Shown: one piece after another, positions 41,983-50,867 of the stretch
How the letters are laid out: every line of letters starts with the position of its first letter
How positions within the stretch are numbered: the first letter of the stretch is position 1
Assembly (NCBI GenBank): GCA_958439195.1
Contig: OY288147.1
Span: forward strand, 124,001 to 188,000
Length of the DNA stretch: 64,000 nt
Source: an uncultured Paracoccaceae bacterium
Lineage (GTDB): Bacteria > Pseudomonadota > Alphaproteobacteria > Rhodobacterales > Rhodobacteraceae
Direction: 5' to 3'
Position numbers and translations under genes: made by a program
Notes under the pieces: generated by a model
Told to the model about the DNA's origin: nothing
Databases searched by the model: none
The model's input: only the letters and a program-made list of their open reading frames with translations

Positions 41983-43179
41983 ATGGCAATGATCCTTGTC
42001 GCAGGGACGGCAGATACCAAAGGGGCCGAACTGAACTATGTCCGCGACCTGATCATCGCTGCGGGGTTGCACCCGCTGATCCTTGATCTTGGCATCCGTG
42101 CGCCAACTGTGCCGGTGGACATCACGGCAAACGAGATTGCGGCCTGCCATCCCAAAGGCGCTTTGGCGGTTCTTGGCGGCGATGACCGGGGCCAAGCTGT
42201 AACCGCGATGGGGGTGGCATTTGCGGCATGGTGCAAGGCAAAGTCCGGACAGATCGACGGAATCATCGCATTAGGCGGTGGCGGCGGAACCTCGATTGCA
42301 TGCACAGGGATGCGTGAACTCCCGTTCGGCATCCCGAAACTGATGGTTTCAACCTTGGCGTCGGGCGATACTGCACCCTATGTCGGCACCTCGGACATCA
42401 TCATGGTGCCGTCCGTCACCGATCTGGCTGGGCTGAATTCATTAAGCCGCGTCGTCCTTTCCAACGCCGCGCACGCCCTGATGGGCGCGATACGCGCACC
42501 GAAAGTTTCGTCACGCAACGCCCGTCCAGCGATTGGATTGACAATGTTCGGCGTGACGACGCCCTGTGTAACCTCGATCACCCAGATATTGTCCGACAAG
42601 TTTGACTGTCTGGTTTTTCACGCCACCGGAACAGGCGGACAGGCGATGGAGCGGCTCCTTGATCAGGGCTTCCTGTCGGGCTTGATCGACATCACCACAA
42701 CCGAGATAGCCGATCTGCTGGTCGGCGGCGTATTGCCCGCCCTGCCCGACCGTCTGGACGTGGTGGCGCGGACAGGCGCACCGTGGGTCGGGTCGGTCGG
42801 TGCGCTGGATATGGTGAACTTCTGGGCGCCCTCGACCGTGCCCGAACGTTTTGCGGGCCGCTTGTTTCATCACCACAATCCGAACGTCACCCTGATGCGG
42901 ACAACGCCCGAGGAAAACGCCCTGATCGGCCGCTGGATCGGCACCAAGCTGAATGCCTGTGCAGGGCCGGTGCGGTTGCTGCTGCCGGAAAAAGGCATAT
43001 CCGCGCTGGATATCGAAGGTGGGCCGTTCTGGTCACCCGCAGCCAGTGACGCGCTTTTCACAACCCTTCGCGCCACAATCACTGACCCCAGACGGATCCT
43101 ATCGTTACCATTGCACATCAACGACCCTGCCTTTGCGGCCGCCGTCGCCCAAACCTTCCTCGAACTGATGAGGCCCTGA
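41983..43179 (+). CDS. Tm-1-like ATP-binding (UPF0261) family protein
   Basis: 398 residues, full family length. N-terminal MAMILVAGTADTKGAELNYV is the family signature; GIIALGGGGGTSIA and LMVSTLASGDTAPYVGTSDI belong to the nucleotide-binding half. The C-terminal half has FHATGTGGQAMERLLDQG. The plant relative Tm-1 binds viral replicase and ATP; the bacterial role is unknown to me. The next gene (PEP-hydrolase-like) starts at its stop codon; in fungi the two domains occur as one protein, which suggests that they act together on one substrate. Confidence 0.9.
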   Translation: MAMILVAGTADTKGAELNYVRDLIIAAGLHPLILDLGIRAPTVPVDITANEIAACHPKGALAVLGGDDRGQAVTAMGVAFAAWCKAKSGQIDGIIALGGGGGTSIACTGMRELPFGIPKLMVSTLASGDTAPYVGTSDIIMVPSVTDLAGLNSLSRVVLSNAAHALMGAIRAPKVSSRNARPAIGLTMFGVTTPCVTSITQILSDKFDCLVFHATGTGGQAMERLLDQGFLSGLIDITTTEIADLLVGGVLPALPDRLDVVARTGAPWVGSVGALDMVNFWAPSTVPERFAGRLFHHHNPNVTLMRTTPEENALIGRWIGTKLNACAGPVRLLLPEKGISALDIEGGPFWSPAASDALFTTLRATITDPRRILSLPLHINDPAFAAAVAQTFLELMRP

Positions 43180-44024
43180 TGCCCGCCATTCCACGCCAGA
43201 AAATTCTGTCCAACCTTGCCCGGATGATTTCCGAAGGCCGCCCCATCATCGGCGGCGGGGCCGGAACCGGGCTATCCGCCAAATCCGAAGAGGCGGGCGG
43301 GATTGATCTGATCATCATCTACAATTCGGGCCGCTACAGGATGGCGGGGCGTGGGTCCGCGGCAGGGTTGCTGGCCTATGGCAACGCAAACCAGATCGTC
43401 AAGGAAATGGCGGTCGAGGTGTTGCCTGTGGTCAAACACACTCCGGTCCTTGCAGGGGTAAATGGCACGGACCCCTTCATCCTGATGCCGCAGTTTCTGG
43501 CTGAATTGAAACATATGGGATTTTCGGGCGTGCAGAACTTTCCCACGATCGGCCTTTTTGACGGCGCGATGCGCCAAAGTTTTGAAGAAACCGGAATGGG
43601 TTTCGGGCTAGAGGTCGACATGATCGCACAGGCAAATGGTTTGGACCTACTGACCACGCCCTATGTGTTCAACCCGGACGAGGCCGCGGCGATGACGAAG
43701 GCGGGCGCCGACATCATCGTGGCCCATATGGGTGTCACAACAGGCGGCAGCATCGGTGCCACTTCGGCAAAAACGCTGGACAATTGCGTGACGGAAATCA
43801 ACGCGATTGCCGATGCGGCAAGGGCGGTGCGCAAGGATATTATCCTGCTATGCCACGGCGGCCCGATATCGATGCCGGAAGATGCTGGATATGTGCTGGC
43901 CCATGCGGACGGCTTGCATGGGTTCTATGGCGCGTCCAGCGCCGAACGACTACCCGCTGAACGCGCCATCGCCGACCAGATCCGCGCATTCAAGGCGCTG
44001 CCAAACCGTCCCATAAAAGGATGA
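43179..44024 (+). CDS. phosphoenolpyruvate-hydrolase-like TIM-barrel protein
   Basis: 281 residues. IIGGGAGTGLSAKSEEAGGI and DLIIIYNSGRYRMAGRGSAA near the N-terminus, GVQNFPTIGLFDGAMRQSFE in the middle and HGGPI and GFYGASSAERLP at the C-terminus are typical of this family. It has no signal or membrane segment. It is translationally coupled to the Tm-1-like gene (TGATG). The chemistry is not established as far as I know; the fold fits C-C bond-forming or -breaking enzymes acting on pyruvate-like substrates. Confidence 0.88.
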   Translation: MPAIPRQKILSNLARMISEGRPIIGGGAGTGLSAKSEEAGGIDLIIIYNSGRYRMAGRGSAAGLLAYGNANQIVKEMAVEVLPVVKHTPVLAGVNGTDPFILMPQFLAELKHMGFSGVQNFPTIGLFDGAMRQSFEETGMGFGLEVDMIAQANGLDLLTTPYVFNPDEAAAMTKAGADIIVAHMGVTTGGSIGATSAKTLDNCVTEINAIADAARAVRKDIILLCHGGPISMPEDAGYVLAHADGLHGFYGASSAERLPAERAIADQIRAFKALPNRPIKG

Positions 44025-44028
44025 CACC

Positions 44029-44445
44029 ATGACCGATGTGAAAAATCTTTTCAGATACCCTGGCGATGTGGATGCTTTCGGCTTCGACTGGGGCCACCTG
44101 TCGGTGGTCCTTGGTCCGCAAGTGAACGGCGCGCAGAACTTTTCCGCCGCCGTCGTCACTGTGCCGCCCGGTCAGGGCCACAGCCGCCACAACCATCCCG
44201 GCGCGGAAGAGATCATCTTTATCCTCGAAGGCACCGGCGCGCAGATGGTCGAGGATGACACAGGCATGCCGCACACCGAACAGGTCAAAGCCGGCTGCTG
44301 CGTGTTCATTCCCGAAAGTCGGTTTCATTCCACCTTGAACACCGGCACGACCGATATGAAAATCTTCGTCGTCTATTCCCCCATCGGCCCGGAACAGGCA
44401 CTGCGCAGCCTGCCGGATTTCCGAATCATTCCCCGCAAAGGTTAA
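44029..44445 (+). CDS. cupin-domain protein
   Basis: 138 residues, a single beta-barrel. Metal motif 1 reads GHSRHNHPGAEEIIFILEG with H54, H56 and E60 as probable ligands; motif 2 has PESRFHST with H100. It could be a small isomerase, lyase or dioxygenase. It starts four bases after the TIM-barrel gene and four bases precede the peptidase-like gene, so it belongs to the operon. Confidence 0.85.
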   Translation: MTDVKNLFRYPGDVDAFGFDWGHLSVVLGPQVNGAQNFSAAVVTVPPGQGHSRHNHPGAEEIIFILEGTGAQMVEDDTGMPHTEQVKAGCCVFIPESRFHSTLNTGTTDMKIFVVYSPIGPEQALRSLPDFRIIPRKG

Positions 44446-44448
44446 GCC

Positions 44449-45624
44449 ATGTCCCTGCCTGGAACCGCCGACCTGCCCTATCGTTTTGACCACCTTGACG
44501 CACTCATGGACAAGGCCGGGATCGACGTGCTGGTGATCACGTCAAAGCACAACGCGCAATATCTGCTGGGCGGATACAAATTCATTTTCTTTTCCGCGAT
44601 GGATGCAATCGGCCATAGCCGCTATTTGCCTGTCGTGGTCTATTTGAAAGGCGCGCCGGATCGCACCGCCTATGTGGCTAACAAGATGGAGGCAGGCGAA
44701 CACGCCAACCATCCATTCTGGACCCCACATTTTCGCCCCTTGGCTTGGGGGTCAGTGGATTCGATGACCGAAGCCGTAGCCCATATCCGCGCCCACGGGC
44801 CGTCCTCGCCAAGGATCGGGATAGAGCCGTCATTCCTGCCCTTCGATTCGGCGGGCGTCCTGCAATCGGCCTTCCCCGACATGCTCGTCAATGCAACCGG
44901 CGTGATGGAGCGGTTGCGGGCCGTAAAGTCCCCTGCCGAACTGGCACTGTTGGAAGAGGCCTCAAATCGGATCACGGCATCAATGCAGGCAACCATCGCC
45001 GCCGCGCATCATGGCAGCACCAAAACCGAGATCATCGAACATCTGCGCCGCGAAGAAACCGACCGGGGCTTGCAGTTCGAATATTGCCTGCTGACGCTGG
45101 GCGCATCGCACAACCGCGCAGGCTCGGCGCAGGCCTGGCAACCGGGAGAGGTGTTGTCGATCGATTCCGGTGGCAACCTGCATGGATACATAGGTGACAT
45201 CTGCCGCATGGGCGTGTTGGGTGATCCGGATGCAGAATTGGTTGATCTGCTGGCCGAAATTGAAACCGTGCAACAAGCGGCCTTTGCCAAAGTGCGCGCC
45301 GGGGCATTGGGCGGCGATGTCGTATCTGCCGGGGCAGAAATGCTTGCCCGTCAGCCCAACCACGCCTGCACCGATTTCTTTGCGCATGGTATGGGTGTGA
45401 TCACCCACGAAGCGCCGTTCCTGATGACCAACCACCCCGTCGCCTATGAAGGCATCGACGCGGATAAACCGTTGCAGGCGGGAATGGTGTTGTCGATCGA
45501 GACCACAATGCTGCACCCCTCGCGCGGCTTCATAAAGCTGGAGGATACGGTAGCCGTGACGGATTCCGGCTATCGCATGTTCGGCCGCGAAGGCCGCGGC
45601 TGGAACCGTGGCGGGGCCGATTGA
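44449..45624 (+). CDS. M24-family metallopeptidase-like protein (Xaa-Pro peptidase/creatinase fold)
   Basis: 391 residues: a creatinase-type N-terminal domain (about 1-150), then the pita-bread domain. Metal ligands are visible as D in LSIDSGGNLHGYIGDICR (both Asp), H in FFAHGMGVITHE, E in VLSIETTMLH and E in FIKLEDTVAV. A dipeptidase or creatinase-like C-N hydrolase is expected; DMSP lyase DddP shares the fold but is longer. It is the last gene of the operon and ends in a hairpin. Confidence 0.87.
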   Translation: MSLPGTADLPYRFDHLDALMDKAGIDVLVITSKHNAQYLLGGYKFIFFSAMDAIGHSRYLPVVVYLKGAPDRTAYVANKMEAGEHANHPFWTPHFRPLAWGSVDSMTEAVAHIRAHGPSSPRIGIEPSFLPFDSAGVLQSAFPDMLVNATGVMERLRAVKSPAELALLEEASNRITASMQATIAAAHHGSTKTEIIEHLRREETDRGLQFEYCLLTLGASHNRAGSAQAWQPGEVLSIDSGGNLHGYIGDICRMGVLGDPDAELVDLLAEIETVQQAAFAKVRAGALGGDVVSAGAEMLARQPNHACTDFFAHGMGVITHEAPFLMTNHPVAYEGIDADKPLQAGMVLSIETTMLHPSRGFIKLEDTVAVTDSGYRMFGREGRGWNRGGAD

Positions 45625-45634
45625 TCGGCCCCGC
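45611..45634. terminator. stem-loop over the M24 gene stop
   Basis: Arms GCGGGGCCGAT (45611-45621) and ATCGGCCCCGC (45624-45634) include the stop codon. It lies between convergent genes and could act in both directions; no T run. Confidence 0.5.
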
Positions 45635-45653
45635 AGAACACTGCGCAAAAGGA

Positions 45654-46247
45654 TCAGGTGTGGGTGATCTTGGTTCCCAGCACCTTCAGGCATTCGCGCA
45701 TGAACGCGGCAAGGCCAGTCCAGCCCTTTGCCGAAACCATTGTGCCATCGACATAGGCCTCGGTCGGTTTCACATCAATATAGGTGCCACCAGCCAGAAT
45801 GACCTCAGGCTCACAGGCTCCAAGCGCCGCAACCTTCTTGCCCCGGATCACACCATCCACCGCCACCAGAATCTGCACGCCATGACAGATGGTAAAGATC
45901 GGCTTCTTCGTTTCGTGAAAGTGCCTGACCATCGCCTGAATGCGCTTGTCGGTGCGGATATATTCCGGCCCGCGTCCGCCCGCACAATAGACCGCGTCAT
46001 ACTGGTCCAACTGCTTTTCCGCTTCTGAAAACGTCTTGTTGATATCGGCATAATGACCGTACCGCTCGACGTAGGTCTGGTGTCCCTCGAAGTCGTGCAG
46101 TGAGGTCTGGATCTTTTCGCCCGCCTTCTTGTCGGGGCAGACAACGTGGACAGTGTGACCCACGGCTTCCATTCCCTGCTGGAAAACGAAGATCTCATAC
46201 TCTTCGGTAAACTCTCCTGTCAGCATCAGGATTTTCTTGCCGGCCAT
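45654..46247 (-). CDS. DJ-1/PfpI-family protein
   Basis: 197 residues. ILMLTGEFTEEYEIFVFQQG at the N-terminus, AVYCAGGRGPEYIRTD, and the nucleophile elbow FTICHGVQILVA with the reactive Cys. Relatives are glyoxalase III/deglycase, protease-like or catechol-modifying proteins. It is convergent with the M24 operon and in line with the following GntR gene on the minus strand, 39 bases downstream of it. Confidence 0.88.
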   Translation of the reverse strand: MAGKKILMLTGEFTEEYEIFVFQQGMEAVGHTVHVVCPDKKAGEKIQTSLHDFEGHQTYVERYGHYADINKTFSEAEKQLDQYDAVYCAGGRGPEYIRTDKRIQAMVRHFHETKKPIFTICHGVQILVAVDGVIRGKKVAALGACEPEVILAGGTYIDVKPTEAYVDGTMVSAKGWTGLAAFMRECLKVLGTKITHT

Positions 46248-46286
46248 CTCGTGTTCCTCCCATGGTGCGGTCTTACGGGGCGCGGC

Positions 46287-46973
46287 CTAGTCAAAGGCCG
46301 CAAGCATTCGGTCGCGCGACTGCTCGATATGCCTGCGCATCGCTATCGCTGCCGCATCGCAGTTTCCTGCTCGAAAGGCGTCGATCAGCCTGTCATGCTC
46401 TTCCAGCGCCTCCGAGGCGACGCGGGCGTGAAACATCAATCGAAAGATGTGCAGATGCACATGCTGGCCCGACAATGCCTGCCGCATCACCTCATTTCCG
46501 CCAATCTTCAGGATTGTGTCATGGAAATGCGCGTCCGCGCGGGCAAACCGTGAATAGCGGCTGCTGCGATCCACCGGCGCACCACCTTGTTGCATGGCGG
46601 AAGCCGCAGCCTCTACCTCGGCCAGTGTCTGTGGCGTCATGTTCAGGGCAGCCAGCCGCGCACCTTCCGGTTCCAACAGCAAGCGCACCTGAAAAAGATC
46701 GTCGAACTGTTTGCGGGTCAGTTGCGGGGCAGCGGAATAGCCCACAAGATGCGCCTTTCGCACAAGCCCTTCGTTTTCCAGACGTCCCAGCGCCTCGCGG
46801 ATCGGGGTTTGCGAAATGTCCAGATCACGGGCCAACTGATCAATCGAAATACGGGCGCCCGGCGAAATCTCCAAAGACATCAGACGGTTGTAGATGGCTT
46901 CATAGACCGCCTCAACCACGCTGGCTGGCCGCAGCGACTGCTGCTTGCGCGCCCCTTCCGCTGCCTGACCCAT
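46287..46973 (-). CDS. GntR-family (FCD) transcriptional regulator
   Basis: 228 residues from ATG 46973, chosen for the GGTGGAAG ribosome site; an ATG at 47009 is also open. The winged helix-turn-helix includes ISIDQLARDLDISQTPIREA. The FCD domain has FARADAHFHDTILKIGG and later histidines that probably bind a metal. Divergent from the Fe-dehydrogenase operon, with a dyad (47094-47105) in between; it likely controls that operon and perhaps the DJ-1 gene behind it. Confidence 0.88.
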   Translation of the reverse strand: MGQAAEGARKQQSLRPASVVEAVYEAIYNRLMSLEISPGARISIDQLARDLDISQTPIREALGRLENEGLVRKAHLVGYSAAPQLTRKQFDDLFQVRLLLEPEGARLAALNMTPQTLAEVEAAASAMQQGGAPVDRSSRYSRFARADAHFHDTILKIGGNEVMRQALSGQHVHLHIFRLMFHARVASEALEEHDRLIDAFRAGNCDAAAIAMRRHIEQSRDRMLAAFD

Positions 46974-47093
46974 CGCTTCCACCCTTGTCGACCCAACCCC
47001 GATTTTCATTCGACGTCGTAAAGCACGCCATCTTTTCTCCCACCGGGATCGCAGGAACAGTTGACAGATATGCCATCGCCGGTCAAATCATTT

Positions 47094-47105
47094 ATCCTAT
47101 ACGAT
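47094..47105. promoter_or_regulatory. imperfect dyad, possible GntR operator
   Basis: ATCCTATACGAT is symmetric at 10 of 12 positions (ATC-N-TATA-N-GAT). It lies between the divergent GntR and Fe-dehydrogenase genes, near a TTGACA (47061-47066). Confidence 0.35.
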
Positions 47106-47191
47106 CCGATATGCGCCATTGGTGCCTGTCCCTTTCGCAGCCAAGGCGCAGCATTGCGGCGCGGCCTCAAACAAGACCGGAACATGACGCC

Positions 47192-48397
47192 ATGCCCTTC
47201 TTCGGCACCATCAGATCACCCCGTGAAATCCTGTTCGGCCCCGGCCAGCGCCACGCTTTGCCCACCGTGGCGCAACGATTGGGAAATCGGGCCTTGGTCG
47301 TGACGGATAAACGACTGTCGACCGACACGGCCTTTCTGGAACTGATCGCAGGGCTAAAGGGCGCCGGGCTGATGGTTCAGGTTGAAGCCGGCACCCTGCC
47401 GGATGTTCCAACCGGCTCCTTGATCGACGCAACGGAACGCCAGCGTGACTTCGCGCCTGATCTGGTGATCGGCATCGGCGGTGGCTCGTGCCTGGATATG
47501 GCCAAAGGCCTTGCTCTCTTGCTCACGCATGGGGGGCATCCCGCAGATTACTATGGCGAGTTAAAGGTGCCCGGCCCCGTGCTGCCCTTGATCTGCCTGC
47601 CAACAACAGCGGGAACCGGGTCCGAGGTTACGCCGGTTGCCGTGCTGTCGGATGCAGGACGGGTGTTGAAAGTGGGCATTTCCAGCCCGTACCTCATCCC
47701 GACAGTGGCAATCTGCGACCCAGATCTGACGATGTCCTGCCCACCGGGGCTGACCGCCATCGCCGGCGCAGATGCCCTGACACATGCGATCGAAGCGTTT
47801 ACCGCAATACGCCGAACACCAGAGTCATTGCTGTCGCAAGACCGGGTCTTTGTCGGAAAGAACGATCTTTCGGATCATTTCGCCCTGCAAGCCATCGGGC
47901 TGCTGTGGCGGGGCTTGGGGCGGGCTTGCGCCAATGGCGCGGATGCCGCAGCACGGGCGCAGGTGATGCAAGGCGCACTGCTGGCAGGTATGGCCTTTGG
48001 GGTTGCGGGCACGGCTGCGGCCCACGCAATTCAGTATCCGGTGGGTGCCTTGACGCATACGCCACATGGCTTGGGCGTCGCCTGTCTCATGCCATATGTG
48101 CTGACCTGGAACGCACCAATGATCGGGCCTGAACTGGAGGATATGGCGCGCGCAATGGGCCTTGGCTCTGGCACCCTCGTGATCCCTGCCATCACGACGC
48201 TATTTGCGCGCATCGGAATTCCGGTCAGCCTGTCGGCGCTTGGGGTGCAGGATGGCAAACTGGATTGGGTGGCAGACCAGGCCTTGGGCATAACGCGACT
48301 AATACAGAACTCCCGCCGCCCCTTGGCCGCTGCCGGAATGGCCCGCCTTCTGGCAGCCGCGCAGGCAGGAGATTTCTCCCGGTTAGCAAAGGATTAA
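47192..48397 (+). CDS. iron-containing alcohol dehydrogenase
   Basis: 401 residues from ATG 47192. The frame is open to 46262 but upstream codons overlap the GntR gene and its control region. GIGGGSCLDMAKGLALLL (NAD site), PTTAGTGSEVTPVAVLSD, a DALTHAIEAF metal-site helix and HTPHGLGVACLMPYV are typical of group III enzymes. With a succinate-semialdehyde-type dehydrogenase next to it, oxidation of a 4-hydroxyacid such as 4-hydroxybutyrate is plausible (BlcB-like); that is inference. Confidence 0.9.
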   Translation: MPFFGTIRSPREILFGPGQRHALPTVAQRLGNRALVVTDKRLSTDTAFLELIAGLKGAGLMVQVEAGTLPDVPTGSLIDATERQRDFAPDLVIGIGGGSCLDMAKGLALLLTHGGHPADYYGELKVPGPVLPLICLPTTAGTGSEVTPVAVLSDAGRVLKVGISSPYLIPTVAICDPDLTMSCPPGLTAIAGADALTHAIEAFTAIRRTPESLLSQDRVFVGKNDLSDHFALQAIGLLWRGLGRACANGADAAARAQVMQGALLAGMAFGVAGTAAAHAIQYPVGALTHTPHGLGVACLMPYVLTWNAPMIGPELEDMARAMGLGSGTLVIPAITTLFARIGIPVSLSALGVQDGKLDWVADQALGITRLIQNSRRPLAAAGMARLLAAAQAGDFSRLAKD

Positions 48398-48400
48398 AGG

Positions 48401-49864
48401 ATGTCGCTTGATGCCCCGGCTCTGAACTATGCCGACCCGGCCCTGCATGCAAAAGGGCTGTGGATCGGTGGCGAATGGGTCGCTGGCGGCGCAATCGCCG
48501 TCATTGATCCGTCAACTGGCAAAACCTTGGCGCATGTGGCCGATGCAGGCATCACCGACGCCGCGGCCGCAGTCGAGGCGGCCGCAGCCGCCGCGCCCGG
48601 TTGGCGCGCCCATTCGCCCCGTGCCCGATCAGAAATCCTGCGCCGTATGTTCCAACGCATGACGGACGAGGCCGAGTCACTGGCGCTGCTGATCTCGCAA
48701 GAGAATGGCAAGGCTCTGACCGACGCACGCGGAGAAGTGGCTTACGCCGCGGAATTCTTCCGCTGGTATGCCGAGGAAGCCACTCGCATTGGCGGAGAGA
48801 TGCGGCAGGCGCCATCAGGCGCACACCGGATCGTCGTGGACCATGAACCCATCGGCATCTGCCTGCTTGTCACGCCGTGGAACTTTCCCGCGGCCATGGC
48901 GACCCGCAAGATCGGCCCCGCATTGGCGGCAGGCTGCACTGTCATCCTTAAACCCGCCTCCGAAACGCCTTTGACGGCCTATGCCATGGCACGGCTTGCG
49001 AAAGAGTCAGGCGTCCCCCCAGGCGTGATCAACGTGCTGACAACATCCCGACCCGGCCCTGTCACTTCGGCTATCCTGGCTGATCCACGTGTCCGAAAAC
49101 TGTCGTTCACAGGATCGACCGGCGTTGGTCGCACGCTGCTGGCCGAGGCAGCAAAAACTGTCGTGAACTGCTCGATGGAATTGGGTGGCAACGCGCCTTT
49201 CATTGTTTTTGACGATGCCGATCTGGGGGCAGCACTGGATGGCGCAATGATCGCCAAGATGCGCAACGCAGGCGAAGCCTGCACGGCGGCCAACCGCTTT
49301 TACGTTCAATCCGGCATATATGATGCCTTCGTGAACGGCTTGGCAGACCGAATGTCCGCCCTGCGCATGGGGTCTGGCGCTGACCCTGCCACCCAGTGTG
49401 GTCCGATGATCACCCGCAAGGCCGCCGACAAGATCGATAGGCTTGTAAACGACGCCGTAGAAAAAGGCGCGCGCATCGTCACTGGCGGAAAAATGCCGGA
49501 CGGGCCGGGCTTTTTCTACCCTCCGACCGTCCTTCGGGACGTGCCCGCAGATGCCGCACTGGCGCATGAAGAGATTTTTGGCCCTGTCGCACCTGTCTAT
49601 CGGTTCGAAACCGAAGATCAGGCCATTCGCGCCGCCAATGACACTGAATACGGATTGGCCGCTTATGTTTTCTCAGGCGATCTCGCACGGGCAATGCGCG
49701 TCGGTGGGGCGGTAGAATCCGGTATGATCGGTATCAATCGCGGACTGATGTCCGATCCGGCAGCGCCTTTCGGTGGGGTCAAGCAAAGCGGCATCGGTCG
49801 TGAAGGCGGCGTCACAGGCATTCTGGATTTTATGGAGGCAAAGTACTTTGCTGTCGATTTCTGA
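48401..49864 (+). CDS. aldehyde dehydrogenase (succinate-semialdehyde dehydrogenase-like)
   Basis: 487 residues. Cofactor segment TPWNFPAAMATRKIGPALAA, catalytic E260 (ELGGNAPFIVF) and nucleophile C294 (GEACTAANRF), C-terminal PFGGVKQSGIGREGG. The ELGGNAPFIVFDDAD and TPWNFP motifs match the GabD group acting on succinate or glutarate semialdehyde with NAD(P). It follows the Fe-dehydrogenase gene by three bases. It could also serve 5-aminovalerate breakdown from the davAB genes, although these are 36 kb away. Confidence 0.9.
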   Translation: MSLDAPALNYADPALHAKGLWIGGEWVAGGAIAVIDPSTGKTLAHVADAGITDAAAAVEAAAAAAPGWRAHSPRARSEILRRMFQRMTDEAESLALLISQENGKALTDARGEVAYAAEFFRWYAEEATRIGGEMRQAPSGAHRIVVDHEPIGICLLVTPWNFPAAMATRKIGPALAAGCTVILKPASETPLTAYAMARLAKESGVPPGVINVLTTSRPGPVTSAILADPRVRKLSFTGSTGVGRTLLAEAAKTVVNCSMELGGNAPFIVFDDADLGAALDGAMIAKMRNAGEACTAANRFYVQSGIYDAFVNGLADRMSALRMGSGADPATQCGPMITRKAADKIDRLVNDAVEKGARIVTGGKMPDGPGFFYPPTVLRDVPADAALAHEEIFGPVAPVYRFETEDQAIRAANDTEYGLAAYVFSGDLARAMRVGGAVESGMIGINRGLMSDPAAPFGGVKQSGIGREGGVTGILDFMEAKYFAVDF

Positions 49865-49892
49865 AGCGCCGCAACGACTGGGGGCGGCTGTC

Positions 49893-50744
49893 ATGACAGA
49901 CCAGGATCACTACCGCATCCGCGATTTCGTGCCGGATTTCGACGCAATCGCAGCCGAGATTGCAGGCCGCAGCCGCGCACACATCAAAGACGCGCTCGTC
50001 TGGTCAGATACATCCTATGGTTCCGGCCCTCGGGAATGTATGGATATCCTGCTGCCCCGCACGCTCAGGCACGGTGCCCCCGTGCATGTTTTCGTGCATG
50101 GCGGGTATTGGCGGTCAGGCAACAAGGCAGACTATACGTGCATAGCCGCTCCGGTTCTGGCGGCCGGCGGCATTGCGGCAATCATCGAATACGATCTGAT
50201 GCCAGTCACCCGCCTTGGAACTCTGGTAGATCAGGTCCGTCGCGCCATAGCCTTTGTCGCGGCACAGGCGCGGGGCCTGGGTGGCGATGCCGCAAGACTG
50301 ACGGTCAGCGGACATTCCGCGGGCGCGCATCTGGCCTCATACTTGGCCGCCACCGGCACGGATGAAGAAATCGCGGCCCGAACCCCGTTGGCGGGGCTTT
50401 TGCTGGTGTCCGGGATTTATGACTTGTCCGGCATACCCAGCAGTTTCCTGCGAAATGAAGCACGTATGACACCTGCCGAGGCAAGGGAATTCAGCCCGCT
50501 CACTTCTGCCCATGAAATCGGTCCCTTGCGGGTGATCGCCTTTGGTGAAGCCGAGACACGCCCCTTCCACGATCAGGCCACCGCCTTGCACCGCAACCTC
50601 CGGCTCCAGGGTCACCGCAGCGAACTGCTGCGGATACCCGATCTGAACCACATGAACATCGTGCTGGATCTGGCTGATCCATCCGGTGTGCTGGGTCAGA
50701 AGCTGGCCGAGATGGTCGAAGGCTGCCGCGTTCATAGCCCATAA
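49893..50744 (+). CDS. alpha/beta hydrolase (arylformamidase/esterase-like)
   Basis: 283 residues from ATG 49893 (GGGGGCGG upstream); a TTG at 49848 inside the preceding gene is also open. VFVHGGYWRSGNK forms the oxyanion hole of HSL/arylformamidase-type enzymes, the nucleophile is Ser in VSGHSAGAHLASYL, and the later His is in LNHMNIV. Kynurenine formamidases look like this. In this operon an ester or lactone hydrolase feeding the Fe-dehydrogenase is equally possible. Confidence 0.83.
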   Translation: MTDQDHYRIRDFVPDFDAIAAEIAGRSRAHIKDALVWSDTSYGSGPRECMDILLPRTLRHGAPVHVFVHGGYWRSGNKADYTCIAAPVLAAGGIAAIIEYDLMPVTRLGTLVDQVRRAIAFVAAQARGLGGDAARLTVSGHSAGAHLASYLAATGTDEEIAARTPLAGLLLVSGIYDLSGIPSSFLRNEARMTPAEAREFSPLTSAHEIGPLRVIAFGEAETRPFHDQATALHRNLRLQGHRSELLRIPDLNHMNIVLDLADPSGVLGQKLAEMVEGCRVHSP

Positions 50745-50867
50745 GGCAACGGCCATCGCCAACGGCGGAAACACTTCCGCATCGCGCAAAAACAGACCAC
50801 GTCGCAAGCATTCAGATACCCCACATGGTATTACAAGGCGCATGCAAGGTTTCAGGTCAGCACGTTC

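Noticed and set aside
44449..45624. DMSP lyase DddP
   Set aside because: The protein is shorter than DddP as I recall it and keeps the ordinary M24 metal ligands; neighbours do not suggest DMSP use.
46262..47191. Long N-terminal extension of the Fe-dehydrogenase frame
   Set aside because: The extension covers the GntR gene on the other strand and the divergent control region; the protein family starts at the ATG at 47192.
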